From the NCBI RefSeq assembly GCF_010092985.1, contig NZ_CP048106.1, forward strand, positions 1,550,001 through 1,614,000: a stretch of 64,000 nt of DNA, given 5' to 3'. Below, piece after piece: positions 1 to 9,197 of this stretch (position 1 is its first letter; the number at the start of each line of letters is the position of its first letter). The position numbers and the translations under genes were made by a program. Origin of the DNA: Pontibacter pudoricolor (GTDB lineage Bacteria; Bacteroidota; Bacteroidia; Cytophagales; Hymenobacteraceae). The notes below the pieces were generated by a model. That model did no database searches. It saw only the letters and a list, made by a program, of their open reading frames with translations, and was not told the DNA's origin.

Positions 1-794
1 TTTTTTAAATCCTGAAGAGTTAATGCCTTAGGTACACTTGAAAACGCGAGCTTATAATCCAGATCATGCAGAGCTTGCATCTCTTTTTTACTATAATCCC
101 CGTTAGGATAAGCGAAGAACGAAATTTCCTTCCCTGTCCATTCCTGGAGTTTATCTTTCGATACCTTTAATTCAGTGTATATCTGGTCGTTTTCGCAATT
201 GGTAAGTATAGGGTGCGTGTGGGTATGACCGGCAATAGTAATAAATTCTGATTCTGATATCCTTCTGATCTGATCAATTGTCATTGCCTCCCTTTCGAGA
301 ACAACATTTCGTTTTATTTTATTAATAAGAGATAATCTTACATTGTTCGGCACCATTTTTAAAGAAGCCTTCGGTGGTATTTTTAACTTAAGGTCTTTTG
401 CTTTCTTAAGATAAGACCACCAATAAGCGCCTTCCTCTACAGGTTCAGTAGAAACAAATATTGCAACAGGGACACCATACTTATTGGCTACTTCTACAAT
501 GTTTTTTTCATTGTCTTTCCATCCGTCATCTACAGTTAACAGAACAGCACCTTTTGGCAAAGGCAAATTCTGTTGAATAATCCTGTACACATCGTTTATA
601 CTTATAAAGGTAAAATGGTTTTCACGGAGCCACTTTACACAAGCTTCAAATTCTTCCCTCGTGGGGTCGTGGAAATACATTGAAAGTATGAATTCACCAT
701 TCATGGCTTTTGCCTTAGCTCTTCGCACACAACCACAAATGATTAAAATATTTGCTAATAACCAGGTAATCATATTTCTCAAACTATACTCCAT
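1..794 (-). CDS. Polysaccharide deacetylase (NodB family), C-terminus cut by window edge
   Basis: The reading frame is open from an ATG at 794 to the left edge (264 codons visible), so the C-terminus is missing. Residues about 8-22 are hydrophobic and end in a Cys-containing stretch, suggesting a membrane anchor or lipoprotein signal. NodB hallmarks are present: LTVDDGWKDN (metal-binding Asp pair at 89-90), GHTHTHP (HxxxH from H190 to H194) and FAYPNGDY near residue 230. The family removes N- or O-acetyl groups from polysaccharides using a divalent metal. It lies 140 bases downstream of the polysaccharide lyase and on the same strand as the initiating transferase, which fits modification of the surface polysaccharide made by this region. 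The substrate cannot be told from sequence. Confidence 0.85.
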   Translation of the reverse strand, partial: MEYSLRNMITWLLANILIICGCVRRAKAKAMNGEFILSMYFHDPTREEFEACVKWLRENHFTFISINDVYRIIQQNLPLPKGAVLLTVDDGWKDNEKNIVEVANKYGVPVAIFVSTEPVEEGAYWWSYLKKAKDLKLKIPPKASLKMVPNNVRLSLINKIKRNVVLEREAMTIDQIRRISESEFITIAGHTHTHPILTNCENDQIYTELKVSKDKLQEWTGKEISFFAYPNGDYSKKEMQALHDLDYKLAFSSVPKALTLQDLK

Positions 795-934
795 AGCAAA
801 TACTCTTTTTTCATTCTTTCACTAATCTTAATTTCAAACATCAAAACTTCTGTAACATTTATCGTTTAATTTAAATTTACAGACCGGAAGCTTGTTTAAA
901 GGAACTTGTAGAAGAAAAGTTTACCTTATATGAT

Positions 935-1900
935 TTATAGTTTAATATCAGTTTTTATCCCTTCACCAGTAACCAGGTTATGAGAGCTTTGGCTTGAGGA
1001 CGTCATATCAGAAAAGCGGGCATTCTCATTACCAACCTTAATATCATCAATATAACAGATCCTTATATGTGTGTCTGTTGTACTTTTATTCCATTTTGCC
1101 TTGTAGATTCCCACTTTCCAGTAAGGCATCTTTTCTCCTTTAATTTGGTTTCGGCCCCGGTATGTTATTTGTAGCCTGCCATTATGCCAGACTTCAATTA
1201 AAGCATCTTTTCCTTCAGAATGTATAATATGAAAAACAAACTCATGCCAGACATCCTTTGTTACAGGAGCTATATCTATTTTTTCCCAAGCACTTTCGTC
1301 AGAATTATGTAACACTCTCAGGTAAAACCTGTCATTTGAAATGCGTAAAGAAATTGGTGGGCTCCCGCTCTGGTGCCACTGACTTATTAGTTCATTAGAT
1401 GTATCATTGGCATATCCCTCAGAAGGAAAAAATGCTGCAAAACTATACCATCGCTCTTTGTATGTTATTCTATCTATTACGAAAAGCTCTGACCTGGTAC
1501 CTCTGTGAATCATTGGGTCAGTATCGCGTAACTCAAACCTGCCTGCTCTCCTGCCACGGTGTACCGGTTTATCCACAAGCCTGAAACCATAATCGGTACT
1601 TGTATGCATACTGACTACTTTAGCAAGGGCATCGTTACCTTCAAATGTCTCTTCAAATAGTATGCTACTCGCTGCAGGCTTTTGAGTTGAACCCGCCCAG
1701 GAGCGGTGTCTTTGCTTCAGATCATCTTTAACAGAATAAAGAGCTACTCTTGACCAATGATAATCTTTAAGCTGATTTAGGCCTTGCTGTATACTTTTAT
1801 ACTTTGAAGCAACCATTGAAAGAACCAGAACACATAGTAAAAAAATGGATGCAGTTCTATACATTCTGTGCAATATTGATATGACTACTTCGGTAATCAT
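935..1900 (-). CDS. Polysaccharide lyase-like protein, membrane-anchored
   Basis: This 321-residue protein has a hydrophobic N-terminal segment (about 16-33) followed by a beta-jelly-roll domain of the heparin lyase I / Polysacc_lyase (PF14099-like) type from about residue 80. Recognisable stretches are FEETFEG, GRFELR, GTRSELFV, WYSFAAFFPS and ELISQWHQ; the same blocks occur in the paralogue at 4594-5829. The family cleaves uronic-acid-containing polysaccharides by beta-elimination. The N-terminal segment has no clear cleavage site, so it may act as an anchor. It starts 5 bases after the stop of the initiating sugar transferase and is almost certainly cotranscribed with it, which suggests trimming or release of the polymer made here. 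Lyase activity itself is inferred. Confidence 0.75.
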   Translation of the reverse strand: MITEVVISILHRMYRTASIFLLCVLVLSMVASKYKSIQQGLNQLKDYHWSRVALYSVKDDLKQRHRSWAGSTQKPAASSILFEETFEGNDALAKVVSMHTSTDYGFRLVDKPVHRGRRAGRFELRDTDPMIHRGTRSELFVIDRITYKERWYSFAAFFPSEGYANDTSNELISQWHQSGSPPISLRISNDRFYLRVLHNSDESAWEKIDIAPVTKDVWHEFVFHIIHSEGKDALIEVWHNGRLQITYRGRNQIKGEKMPYWKVGIYKAKWNKSTTDTHIRICYIDDIKVGNENARFSDMTSSSQSSHNLVTGEGIKTDIKL

Positions 1901-1905
1901 TTTTA

Positions 1906-3285
1906 TCAGAAAGCTATAGTGTGGGTCTTGGCGCTGAATATCGTTCTGTATATAATCTTAAGATCCAGGCCAATGGACCAATTCTCCATATACCATAGGT
2001 CATGCATGGTTCTTTGTATCCTTTGCTCTTCAGTTTCTGTAGGGCCTCTCCAGCCATTTACCTGTGCCCATCCTGTTATACCCGGCTTAAAATAGTGCCT
2101 GATCATATATTTGTCTACACTTGCCTGCAGTTGCTGGTTAAGGAAACTTCTGTGTGGTCGGGGCCCCACAACGCTCATGTTGCCAATGAGTACATTCATA
2201 AATTGAGGCAGTTCATCCAGGCTATACTTTCTTAATATTCTTCCGATTGTAGTTACCCTCGGATCATCCTTTTGAGTGGAAAGTAAACCTCCTGAAACAG
2301 TGTCGTTGTAGCTCATGCTCCTGAACTTATAAACTTTAAACGGCTTACCACCCTTCCCAATCCTTATAGGGCAATAGAAAACAGGACCTGGTGATTCAAG
2401 CTTTATCAGTAGAGCTATAACTATAAAAACTGGTAATAAGGCAATAAGCGCCAACGTCGCAAACACTTTATCAAAACTATTCTTAAGTATAAAGGCATGT
2501 GTCTCGTCTAAAGGCAGTTGCCTGACATTTACTGCATCAATCTGGCCATATTTTGTTATTTTATAGTTCTTCCCAAAAATGCCTTGGTAATCCGGAATGT
2601 ATTTAACTCTTACACCATGATAATCGGCAGCTTCAATTATATTGCGAACTTTTTTGGATGTTTTTACTGGTAAGGCAATAACAATTTCATCTACTGGGTT
2701 TTCCCTAAGGTACTCATGGATGTGAGCTAAGTCTCCTACAACTTTGTCCTTTCCAACCAGGCAGCTCTCTTTTTTCTGACAATCTATAAAGCCTTTTACT
2801 TTTAATCCTTCCCGGCTTTGGGAGTTTAGTTGTCTTTCCACACTCTCAGCCAGGTTCCCTACACCGGCAATAAGTGTAAAGCGCTCTTTTTTAGCTTTGA
2901 TTTTCGCAAAGTCAGTATAATTAACAACGAGCATATTTATAGAAATGCCTAAAACCTGAAAAGTAATTGCAAAAACTATAAGAGCACGAATGTTATAGAA
3001 GGAATAAGGTGAGATCAAATAAAATATTAGAAATATTACTAATAAAACTATATATGCTTTAATATACCCTACTGACAAAGTAGGTCTTTGATGAAAATTA
3101 ATAAAGTAAAGTTTTCTCCAGTAACATATTAGTAACCATAGCAAAATGAAACCAGCAAAAATCTCCCAGTTTAATATTCCTAGATTCCGATTGTTAAAAA
3201 GATGAATTGAAATTAGAAGGGCAACAACAAAGGTTAATAAATCACCCCCAAAATAAGAAAGCTTTATTAGTCTTGGGCTAATCAT
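1906..3285 (-). CDS. Undecaprenyl-phosphate sugar phosphotransferase (WcaJ/WbaP-like)
   Basis: An initiating polyprenyl glycosylphosphotransferase that moves a sugar-1-phosphate onto undecaprenyl phosphate at the inner membrane, the first step of surface polysaccharide synthesis. The N-terminal third holds about four membrane helices. A CoA_binding_3-like region follows, then another helix and the bacterial sugar transferase domain with KVYKFRSM, DELPQFMNVLIGNMSVVGPR and GITGWAQVNGWRGPTE. The frame also opens at a TTG at 3297, but the ATG at 3285 is preferred and gives 459 residues, normal for the family. It is the first gene of a minus-strand unit with the lyase and probably the deacetylase. 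The glycosyltransferase/exporter operon that would use its product begins 3.7 kb to the right. Sugar specificity is not predictable. Confidence 0.9.
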   Translation of the reverse strand: MISPRLIKLSYFGGDLLTFVVALLISIHLFNNRNLGILNWEIFAGFILLWLLICYWRKLYFINFHQRPTLSVGYIKAYIVLLVIFLIFYLISPYSFYNIRALIVFAITFQVLGISINMLVVNYTDFAKIKAKKERFTLIAGVGNLAESVERQLNSQSREGLKVKGFIDCQKKESCLVGKDKVVGDLAHIHEYLRENPVDEIVIALPVKTSKKVRNIIEAADYHGVRVKYIPDYQGIFGKNYKITKYGQIDAVNVRQLPLDETHAFILKNSFDKVFATLALIALLPVFIVIALLIKLESPGPVFYCPIRIGKGGKPFKVYKFRSMSYNDTVSGGLLSTQKDDPRVTTIGRILRKYSLDELPQFMNVLIGNMSVVGPRPHRSFLNQQLQASVDKYMIRHYFKPGITGWAQVNGWRGPTETEEQRIQRTMHDLWYMENWSIGLDLKIIYRTIFSAKTHTIAF

Positions 3286-3297
3286 AGTCAAACTCAA

Positions 3298-4470
3298 TTA
3301 AAAGCACTGTTAAGCATAATTCCCTTTAGATACTTTGGAAATCGACACTACAAGAGATTTACATTTGCGTCTTTTGCAGCGTATAGGTACAGTATGGACT
3401 ATTTGCTAGTAGTAAGAAACTTAAGGTTCATCTATTGCATGATCAAATATTTTATGCGCTATAACATTAACATTTTACATGTAATACACTATCCTATGTC
3501 CTTGATATGAGTTTTAAAAATCCTATCAAGGTGTATTCTTAAATGTGGAGTATAAATTAATCATATTAAATATTAAGTAATTGAATTAAATGCATTTAAG
3601 TATAAATAAACAAAGTACAATTTATCAATAAGAATAATTATAGCAATTATTAGATAAAATTTATAACTTATTATACTTAATTAACTATGAAAAGATGCAG
3701 GATTGCATTTATAAAATGTTAAATTGACATATTAAGCAGCGAACGTGCGATATTTATGAACGAAGAACAATTTATGTTAAGAGGCTGTACAAAAAAGCGG
3801 ATAGCTCCTAAATTTTAATGCAGGCGGGAGAATAAACCCAACTGATAAGGAGTGGAACTGGGCTAAATACAAAGACAGAAAAATATGTAATTTATCTGTC
3901 TAAAACACAAAAGACATATATTTAAAATTGATCAGAGGAAAGTAGTTCCTGAGACAAAGCGAGGCACCCCATAAAACAAAATATCTTTAAAAAAACCTAT
4001 ATAGTACAATTCATACAGTTAAATTTTTTGTTATCTCAATGCCCCTGTTTGTGAAATAATCTTTCATAGCTTTTGAGTAAAAACCTGTTAAGCAGGCGAA
4101 TTAAAACGCCAACTCACTAATACTATATAGTTGGCTTCAGTGCTAAGGTTTAAACAAAATATTTAAACACGATTATCTCCCAGAGAACCATTTCTGATAG
4201 AGATTTTAATCATAAATCAACAATGGGACAGGCCTTTAAGAAAGACATATTGGCTTTGTTCATTCCTTTTAATATGTAAAGTACTATAGTATTGTATTAA
4301 TAAAGGAATTTCGCCAGCCTAGCGGTCAGCTACATCCTCATTAAAAAGAAAAAAGCATGTTGTTGGTAGTTCAAGTATAGTTGCTGTTTTCATAGGCAAC
4401 GGCATAACTACTAGCTCTACCTATAGTATTACTGAATAAAGTGCCGGTGATTGGGGTGGCTGTTCAAATC
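3298..4470. other. Long A+T-rich intergenic stretch
   Basis: About 1.2 kb with no convincing gene in either direction. Stop codons are dense and only very short open frames occur. It lies upstream of the initiating transferase, so it should hold that gene's promoter, but no clear TTTG / TAnnTTTG pair was identified. Near 3780 there is a sequence resembling the ends of some Bacteroidota insertion sequences, followed by a 24-codon open stretch; it could be a decayed mobile element but I cannot name it. Confidence 0.5.
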
Positions 4471-4536
4471 AACTCATTTATAACCACAAAAAAAGCAGCT
4501 ATAAGTAGCTGCTTTTTTTGTGGTTATAAATGAGTT
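4471..4536. terminator. Perfect 31-bp inverted repeat, probable bidirectional terminator
   Basis: The left arm 4471-4501 and right arm 4506-4536 are exact reverse complements separated by the loop TAAG. Both arms contain a run of seven A or T, so the hairpin carries a U-tract when read in either direction. It sits about 60 bases downstream of the stop of the minus-strand lyase lipoprotein. The stem is much longer than a standard intrinsic terminator. Confidence 0.75.
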
Positions 4537-4593
4537 AGTCTCACTCTTAAAGATAAACAATAACCAACTATTGTTCATCCCACTTCTAAGTGT

Positions 4594-5829
4594 TTAATAC
4601 TTTATAGAGAATTTAATAACTACAGGGGTTCCAGCAGTTCCAGATCCTTTAGATCCGGAATAAGGTGTAGCTGTTAACGTGTAATTACCTACAGGCAAGG
4701 TTAAGTTACCATAGTAATAGTTGCCTCTTCCATCATCACCGAAGAGCGCATATGGAGAAGCATTATCAGTATAGCTATGATTTTTAGCTCCGGTTAGAAC
4801 AAACTTAACGCTTCCAACTGAAGAACCAAGGTCTGCACGGAAGTTAAACTTCTTAGTTCCTAATGAACTATAGCTTAAAGCTACTCCACTCGTCATCTTC
4901 ATTACATCTTTCTCTGTTCCAGCATTTACTAAAGTAATGCTTGTGATTTGAGAGTTGCTTGAAACCGGCTCTGTTGGAGTTGGAGACACAACAGGTTCCG
5001 TTGTAGAAGGAACTTCAGTAGTACTGCCAGTTCTCATGTCAGCCAAAGTTGCATTTTCGTTTCCAACACGTACGTTGTCATATAAAAGTACACGCTTTGT
5101 AGTGAGGCTTTCACCATTGTTCCAGGATGCTTTATAGATACCAATCTTCCAGTTAGGCATTTTAGTATCATACATGTTACCACCTGTACGATGTAATATC
5201 TTGGTTCCGTTTTTCCAGATTTCAATTAGTCCGTCAGAACCATAAGAGTGGATGAAATGGAATACATATTCGTTCCATGTATCTTTTGTTATTGCACCCA
5301 GGTCAATCTCCTTCAGTGAACCTGAGTTATTTCCAGTTCTTAGAATTAACCTGTCTTTACGAACTCGCAATGAGGTTGCCTGTGTAGTGCCAGATGATTG
5401 CCACCACTGGCTGATCACTTCACTCTCCGTATCATATGCATAATCTTTAGAAGGGAAATACGCAGCAAAACTATACCATCTGTTTTTATTTGTAGCCGGA
5501 TCTGCTACAATAACTTCAGCTCTTGTACCATTTGCTACCGCGCCATCTGAGCTGCGCAGCTCAAAACGGCCTGACTTGGCTCCGCTAAAAACCGGGTTAG
5601 TTACCATCTGGAAGGCATACGAAGTACCGAACTGTGTATGACGGCCAGAGAAAGCAGTACTGCCTTCGAAGGTTTCCTGATAAATGTAATTTGCAGAAGT
5701 GGCTGCGTCCGCAGATTCAGCACTTAAAGCTGAAACTGGTGAAACTTCATCTAGTTCTTTTTGATCACAAGACACAACTATAGCACCCACCATCACTGGT
5801 GCCAGGATATATTTTAATAAACGATTCAT
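4594..5829 (-). CDS. Polysaccharide lyase-like lipoprotein with C-terminal beta domain
   Basis: This 411-residue protein opens with a lipoprotein signal (MNRLLKYILAPVMVGAIVVS then Cys21, followed by D), so it is probably lipidated. The lyase-like jelly-roll runs from about residue 50 to 265 with ETFEG, GRFELR, GTRAEVIV, WYSFAAYFPS and EVISQWWQS, closely matching the lyase at 935-1900. A Pro/Thr/Ser-rich linker (about 270-295) leads to a roughly 110-residue beta-rich module that resembles secreted carbohydrate-binding or Ig-like domains. Flanking intergenic regions are long, so it is probably monocistronic and ends at the strong hairpin at 4471-4536. Its role is likely cleavage or remodelling of a uronate-containing polysaccharide at the cell surface. 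The substrate is unknown. Confidence 0.8.
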   Translation of the reverse strand: MNRLLKYILAPVMVGAIVVSCDQKELDEVSPVSALSAESADAATSANYIYQETFEGSTAFSGRHTQFGTSYAFQMVTNPVFSGAKSGRFELRSSDGAVANGTRAEVIVADPATNKNRWYSFAAYFPSKDYAYDTESEVISQWWQSSGTTQATSLRVRKDRLILRTGNNSGSLKEIDLGAITKDTWNEYVFHFIHSYGSDGLIEIWKNGTKILHRTGGNMYDTKMPNWKIGIYKASWNNGESLTTKRVLLYDNVRVGNENATLADMRTGSTTEVPSTTEPVVSPTPTEPVSSNSQITSITLVNAGTEKDVMKMTSGVALSYSSLGTKKFNFRADLGSSVGSVKFVLTGAKNHSYTDNASPYALFGDDGRGNYYYGNLTLPVGNYTLTATPYSGSKGSGTAGTPVVIKFSIKY

Positions 5830-7032
5830 TTGGATTAGGCTAAAAGTTAAAAATTACTAAGGCTTCCGGTGCCTTACGATATGCTCAATACTAGCATCCA
5901 ACCGGGATTCGCCTCTTGCTTAAAGGGATAAAAATGATTGTACTTAAATTAAATGTTTACTTTTAAAAGTCTTACCATACGCCAACCTCACTAAAAATTC
6001 AACATTCATTTATCTAATTTCCTGCAAATCGCACAACAGTAAGCTACTTTGTACATTTTACTAAAAGGAAGTCCACAAATGTAGTATAACTTGTTTCAGA
6101 AATAAAAACCATTCGCCAAAAAAAAGGGCATTTTATTAGATTCACACCATGTTTTTATTAGTATACTAAAAAAAACAACCAAATTATGCCGATAACACAA
6201 CCTTTTTTGAAACGGGCTAATGGAGAATTTTATTGAACTTTTCAAATATGATTTTAAATAAATAGATTATATAGATTCTCTATATTTGTTTGCTAAATGC
6301 AATTACCAGGAAAAATAAGAGAGAATTAACAAATTGATTTGATTGCTGTTCGTAAGCTCACAATACAAAATGCAGGCTTTTGCATTAAGGAAAGTTATCC
6401 TGCACATGCCCTGTTTGTTCATCAGTACAACATGCCACTTTTACAATATCCAGTAAAAACTACAACCCTGAAGAATTGTGTAAATAGTGCTTTTTGTTTG
6501 TATTGGTTCGTTTGAAGATGTAATAGTATTCAGAGTCGAAATCGGGCTTTCCCGAAATCACTGCCCTTACGCCGACGCCAAAATATCCTGTTGTGAAGAG
6601 GAGGTGATCAAAGAATGAAACCTGATAAAGTTTCGCGTCTTTCAGTAAGCAAATGAAAAGCTCAAGGCTTACTTAATATTTATTGCTTCAAAAACTTATG
6701 GGGTAATACCTGCTCGTTACCTCCAGGTATCTATGCTATCATAGTTCCAGGGTTCATCTTTAGAGAAATACCTGTGTCTTCGCCTATGCCATGCATATTT
6801 TATCGGAAAACGCACAGGCTGAGTTAACCGGGGCTTAACTTTATAGTTGCTAGTTTGAAATACAACTATAGATACAGGCAACCGAGAACGGTTAAGCTTA
6901 CTTTCCTATTCATAAAACCATCACCATTGCTGATTTACTAAGACACTATTCCTGAATGAATAAATACCAACTTTTATTATAATTATACAGTATTATAGAT
7001 ACAAAGCTTATCTACAATCTGTTATTTGACCT
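5830..7032. other. Long intergenic region between divergent lyase and exporter genes
   Basis: About 1.2 kb separating the minus-strand lyase from the plus-strand export operon, so promoters for both should lie here. A TACATTTG on the minus strand (6074-6081) and a TATATTTG on the plus strand (6291-6298) fit the Bacteroidota -7 box TAnnTTTG, but neither has a convincing -33 box. A minus-strand stretch of 70 codons without stops (6463-6672) has no start codon and looks like a gene remnant. An AACTATAG octamer lies near 6865. No RNA gene was recognised. Confidence 0.45.
6463..6672 (-). pseudogene. Possible gene remnant, 70 open codons without start
   Basis: On the minus strand a stop-free stretch of 70 codons is bounded by TAA (6673-6675) and TAG (6460-6462) with no ATG at its beginning. 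The translation has protein-like composition, including GYFGVGVRAVISGKPDFD and a Tyr-rich segment, and is less A+T-rich than its surroundings. I do not recognise a family. It may be the scar of a deleted gene, or a chance open frame. Confidence 0.25.
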
Positions 7033-7887
7033 ATGCCTTCAACTGCTAATAAATGGGAATGGCAAATAGATAAATCAACCAGCTTCTGGAGCCATTCTCC
7101 AAAAGAGTTGTGGGCTTACCGGTTTCTACTAGCAGGTTTAATCAAGAGGCAGTTTCTACTAAATTATCAGCAAACCATCCTGGGCCCCCTTTGGATATTT
7201 TTCCAGCCCGTCCTGACATTAATAACCTATGTTATGGTTTTTAATAAGCTAATTGGTATTTCAACAGGCAATTTGCCACCAGTAGTATTTTATGCTTCAG
7301 GTATAATCTTATGGAATTTTTTCAGCGACAGCTTTACAGGCAGTTCCGGCACATTTAAAGAGAATGCGCATATTTTCAGTAAAGTATATTTTCCCCGAAT
7401 TGTAATGCCTGTTTCAATTGTAAGCACTCACTTTATCAGATTTCTGATGCAGCTATTACTCTTCCTGATGGTGATTATATACTTTAGCTTATTCTCTGAT
7501 TTACAGTTGCAGCTTAGTTTATGGATTCTTGCCTTACCAGTTGCAATAACATTTATTGGATTAATGGCTTTAGGGCTGGGTTTAATGTGCTCGCTGCTGA
7601 CAGCAAAATACCGGGACCTAACAAACCTGGTAACATTGGGTATCCGCCTGCTTATGTTCGTAACTCCGGTAATTTATCCGGTTACTGCTATTCCGGAAAG
7701 GCTGCGCTGGGTGGTGCAAATTAATCCGCTTACCCCCCTATTTGAGCTCTTCCGTCTTTCCTTGTTCGGAGAAGGTTATGTTACCGCTCCTCAGGTACTT
7801 TATAGTACAGGTATTATTGTATTGATTCTGATCGGAGCCACATTACTTTTTAATAAGCAGTGTGATAAGCTGATTGATATAGTTTAA
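7033..7887 (+). CDS. ABC-2 type polysaccharide export permease (Wzm/TagG-like)
   Basis: This 284-residue integral membrane protein has about six helices and the ABC2_membrane fold. The N-terminal block ELWAYRFLLAGLIKRQFLLN, then LGPLWIFFQPVLTL, and a late TPVIYPVTAIPERLRW are typical of exporters that move lipid-linked polysaccharides or teichoic acids across the inner membrane. It is the first gene of the plus-strand operon and is followed at once by its ATPase. The exporter implies that the glycan is completed on the cytoplasmic side of the membrane, and no Wzx flippase or Wzy polymerase was seen in the window. Length is normal for the family. Confidence 0.92.
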   Translation: MPSTANKWEWQIDKSTSFWSHSPKELWAYRFLLAGLIKRQFLLNYQQTILGPLWIFFQPVLTLITYVMVFNKLIGISTGNLPPVVFYASGIILWNFFSDSFTGSSGTFKENAHIFSKVYFPRIVMPVSIVSTHFIRFLMQLLLFLMVIIYFSLFSDLQLQLSLWILALPVAITFIGLMALGLGLMCSLLTAKYRDLTNLVTLGIRLLMFVTPVIYPVTAIPERLRWVVQINPLTPLFELFRLSLFGEGYVTAPQVLYSTGIIVLILIGATLLFNKQCDKLIDIV

Positions 7888-7897
7888 CGACTTGATA

Positions 7898-9178
7898 ATG
7901 CCAGAAGTAGTCATAACAGTAGAACATCTATACAAAATGTATCGCCTGGGATCCATTGGCACTGGTTCTTTCAGGCAAGATCTGCAACGCTGGTGGACTT
8001 CTTCTGTCCTGAATAAGCAGGACCCTTTTTTTCAGTTGGGAGATGAACCCGACACTGGTAAGTATTCACAACATATCATGGCGTTACAGGATGTGAGTTT
8101 TGAAGTAAGTCAAGGTGATGCTATAGGTATAATTGGCAGTAATGGTTCCGGCAAGTCAACCTTACTAAAGATAATTTCAAGAATTGTGCGGCCAACTGAA
8201 GGTGTTGTAAAAGGGAAAGGGAAAGTTAGCAGCCTTCTGGAAGTTGGTACAGGTTTTCACCAGGAATTGTCCGGTCGGGAGAACATATACATAAGCGGCT
8301 ACATTTTAGGAATGAGCAAGCCCGAGATAAAGCGAAAGTTTGATGAAATCGTCGCATTCTCAGGGGTTGAAAAATTTATTGACACACCTGTTAAGCGGTA
8401 TTCATCGGGGATGTATGTCCGGTTAGCTTTCGCTGTCGCGGCCCACCTGGAGCCGGATATCTTAATTGTAGACGAAGTACTGGCAGTAGGCGATGCTGAT
8501 TTTCAAAAGAAGTGTTTAGGCAAAATGAGGGAAGTTTCCCAATCAAGTGGAAGAACAATTCTGTTTGTCAGCCACAGCATGCAGGCCATTAAAAACTTAT
8601 GTGATAAAGCCATCTGGCTAAACAAAGGCCGAATGCAGGCATTTGGACATGTACCAGAAGTCATAAATAAGTACCTGAATAACAACCAGAAAACAAACTT
8701 CAAGCAGAGTTGGGTCAATCCTGAGGAAGCCCCTGGTAATAGCTGGATACGTATGAAGTCGGTAGAACTAATCCCCAAACTGGAGTACTCTGAAAACATC
8801 CTGGATATACGAACCCCTCTTCTGATTAAATTTCAATTCTGGAGCATGAAAGAGGATATAGTGCTTAGTTCTGGTTTACTATTATTCTCTATCAGCGGAG
8901 AGTGTATTTTCGACCTTCCCTCTCCTACTATCCTGAGCCATAAAGGTGTTATGGAGGGGGAATGCCTTATTCCGGGCGATTTCTTAAATGATGGTTCATA
9001 TTATATTTCCCTGAATTTTGTAAAAGACACTTCTGTGCCTTTGTTTGATTTTGATGAGTGTCTGTCTTTTGACTTGCAGGACTACCGTGGTGAAATACAA
9101 TGGTATGGAAAATGGTGGGGTACAGTCCGTCCTAAATTCCCTTTCTGCATTAAACAAGCAGATATGGTCCAGAAATAA
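7898..9178 (+). CDS. ABC exporter ATPase with C-terminal glycan-binding domain (Wzt-like)
   Basis: The 426-residue ATPase partner of the preceding permease. Walker A GSNGSGKST is at about 80-88, the signature YSSGM at 168-172, and Walker B DILIVDE at about 187-193 followed by the D-loop region. After the nucleotide-binding domain a beta-rich region (about 245-426) resembles the Wzt C-terminal domain, which in other systems recognises the non-reducing end modification of the chain before export. The frame opens at a TTG at 7892, but the ATG at 7898 is preferred. It follows the permease with a gap of about ten bases. A C-terminal recognition domain would couple export to terminal modification, for example by the methyltransferase encoded at 10482. 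Confidence 0.9.
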   Translation: MPEVVITVEHLYKMYRLGSIGTGSFRQDLQRWWTSSVLNKQDPFFQLGDEPDTGKYSQHIMALQDVSFEVSQGDAIGIIGSNGSGKSTLLKIISRIVRPTEGVVKGKGKVSSLLEVGTGFHQELSGRENIYISGYILGMSKPEIKRKFDEIVAFSGVEKFIDTPVKRYSSGMYVRLAFAVAAHLEPDILIVDEVLAVGDADFQKKCLGKMREVSQSSGRTILFVSHSMQAIKNLCDKAIWLNKGRMQAFGHVPEVINKYLNNNQKTNFKQSWVNPEEAPGNSWIRMKSVELIPKLEYSENILDIRTPLLIKFQFWSMKEDIVLSSGLLLFSISGECIFDLPSPTILSHKGVMEGECLIPGDFLNDGSYYISLNFVKDTSVPLFDFDECLSFDLQDYRGEIQWYGKWWGTVRPKFPFCIKQADMVQK

Positions 9179-9197
9179 AAAACACACTCTCTTGTGT

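Noticed and set aside
3780..3910. Possible insertion-sequence end and short transposase tail
   Set aside because: A resemblance to IS ends and a 24-codon frame are not enough; no matching inverted end or transposase motif was found.
9045..9197. Upstream extension of the glycosyltransferase at 9198
   Set aside because: It would overlap the exporter ATPase gene by 134 bases; the ATG at 9198 just after that gene's stop is a far better start.
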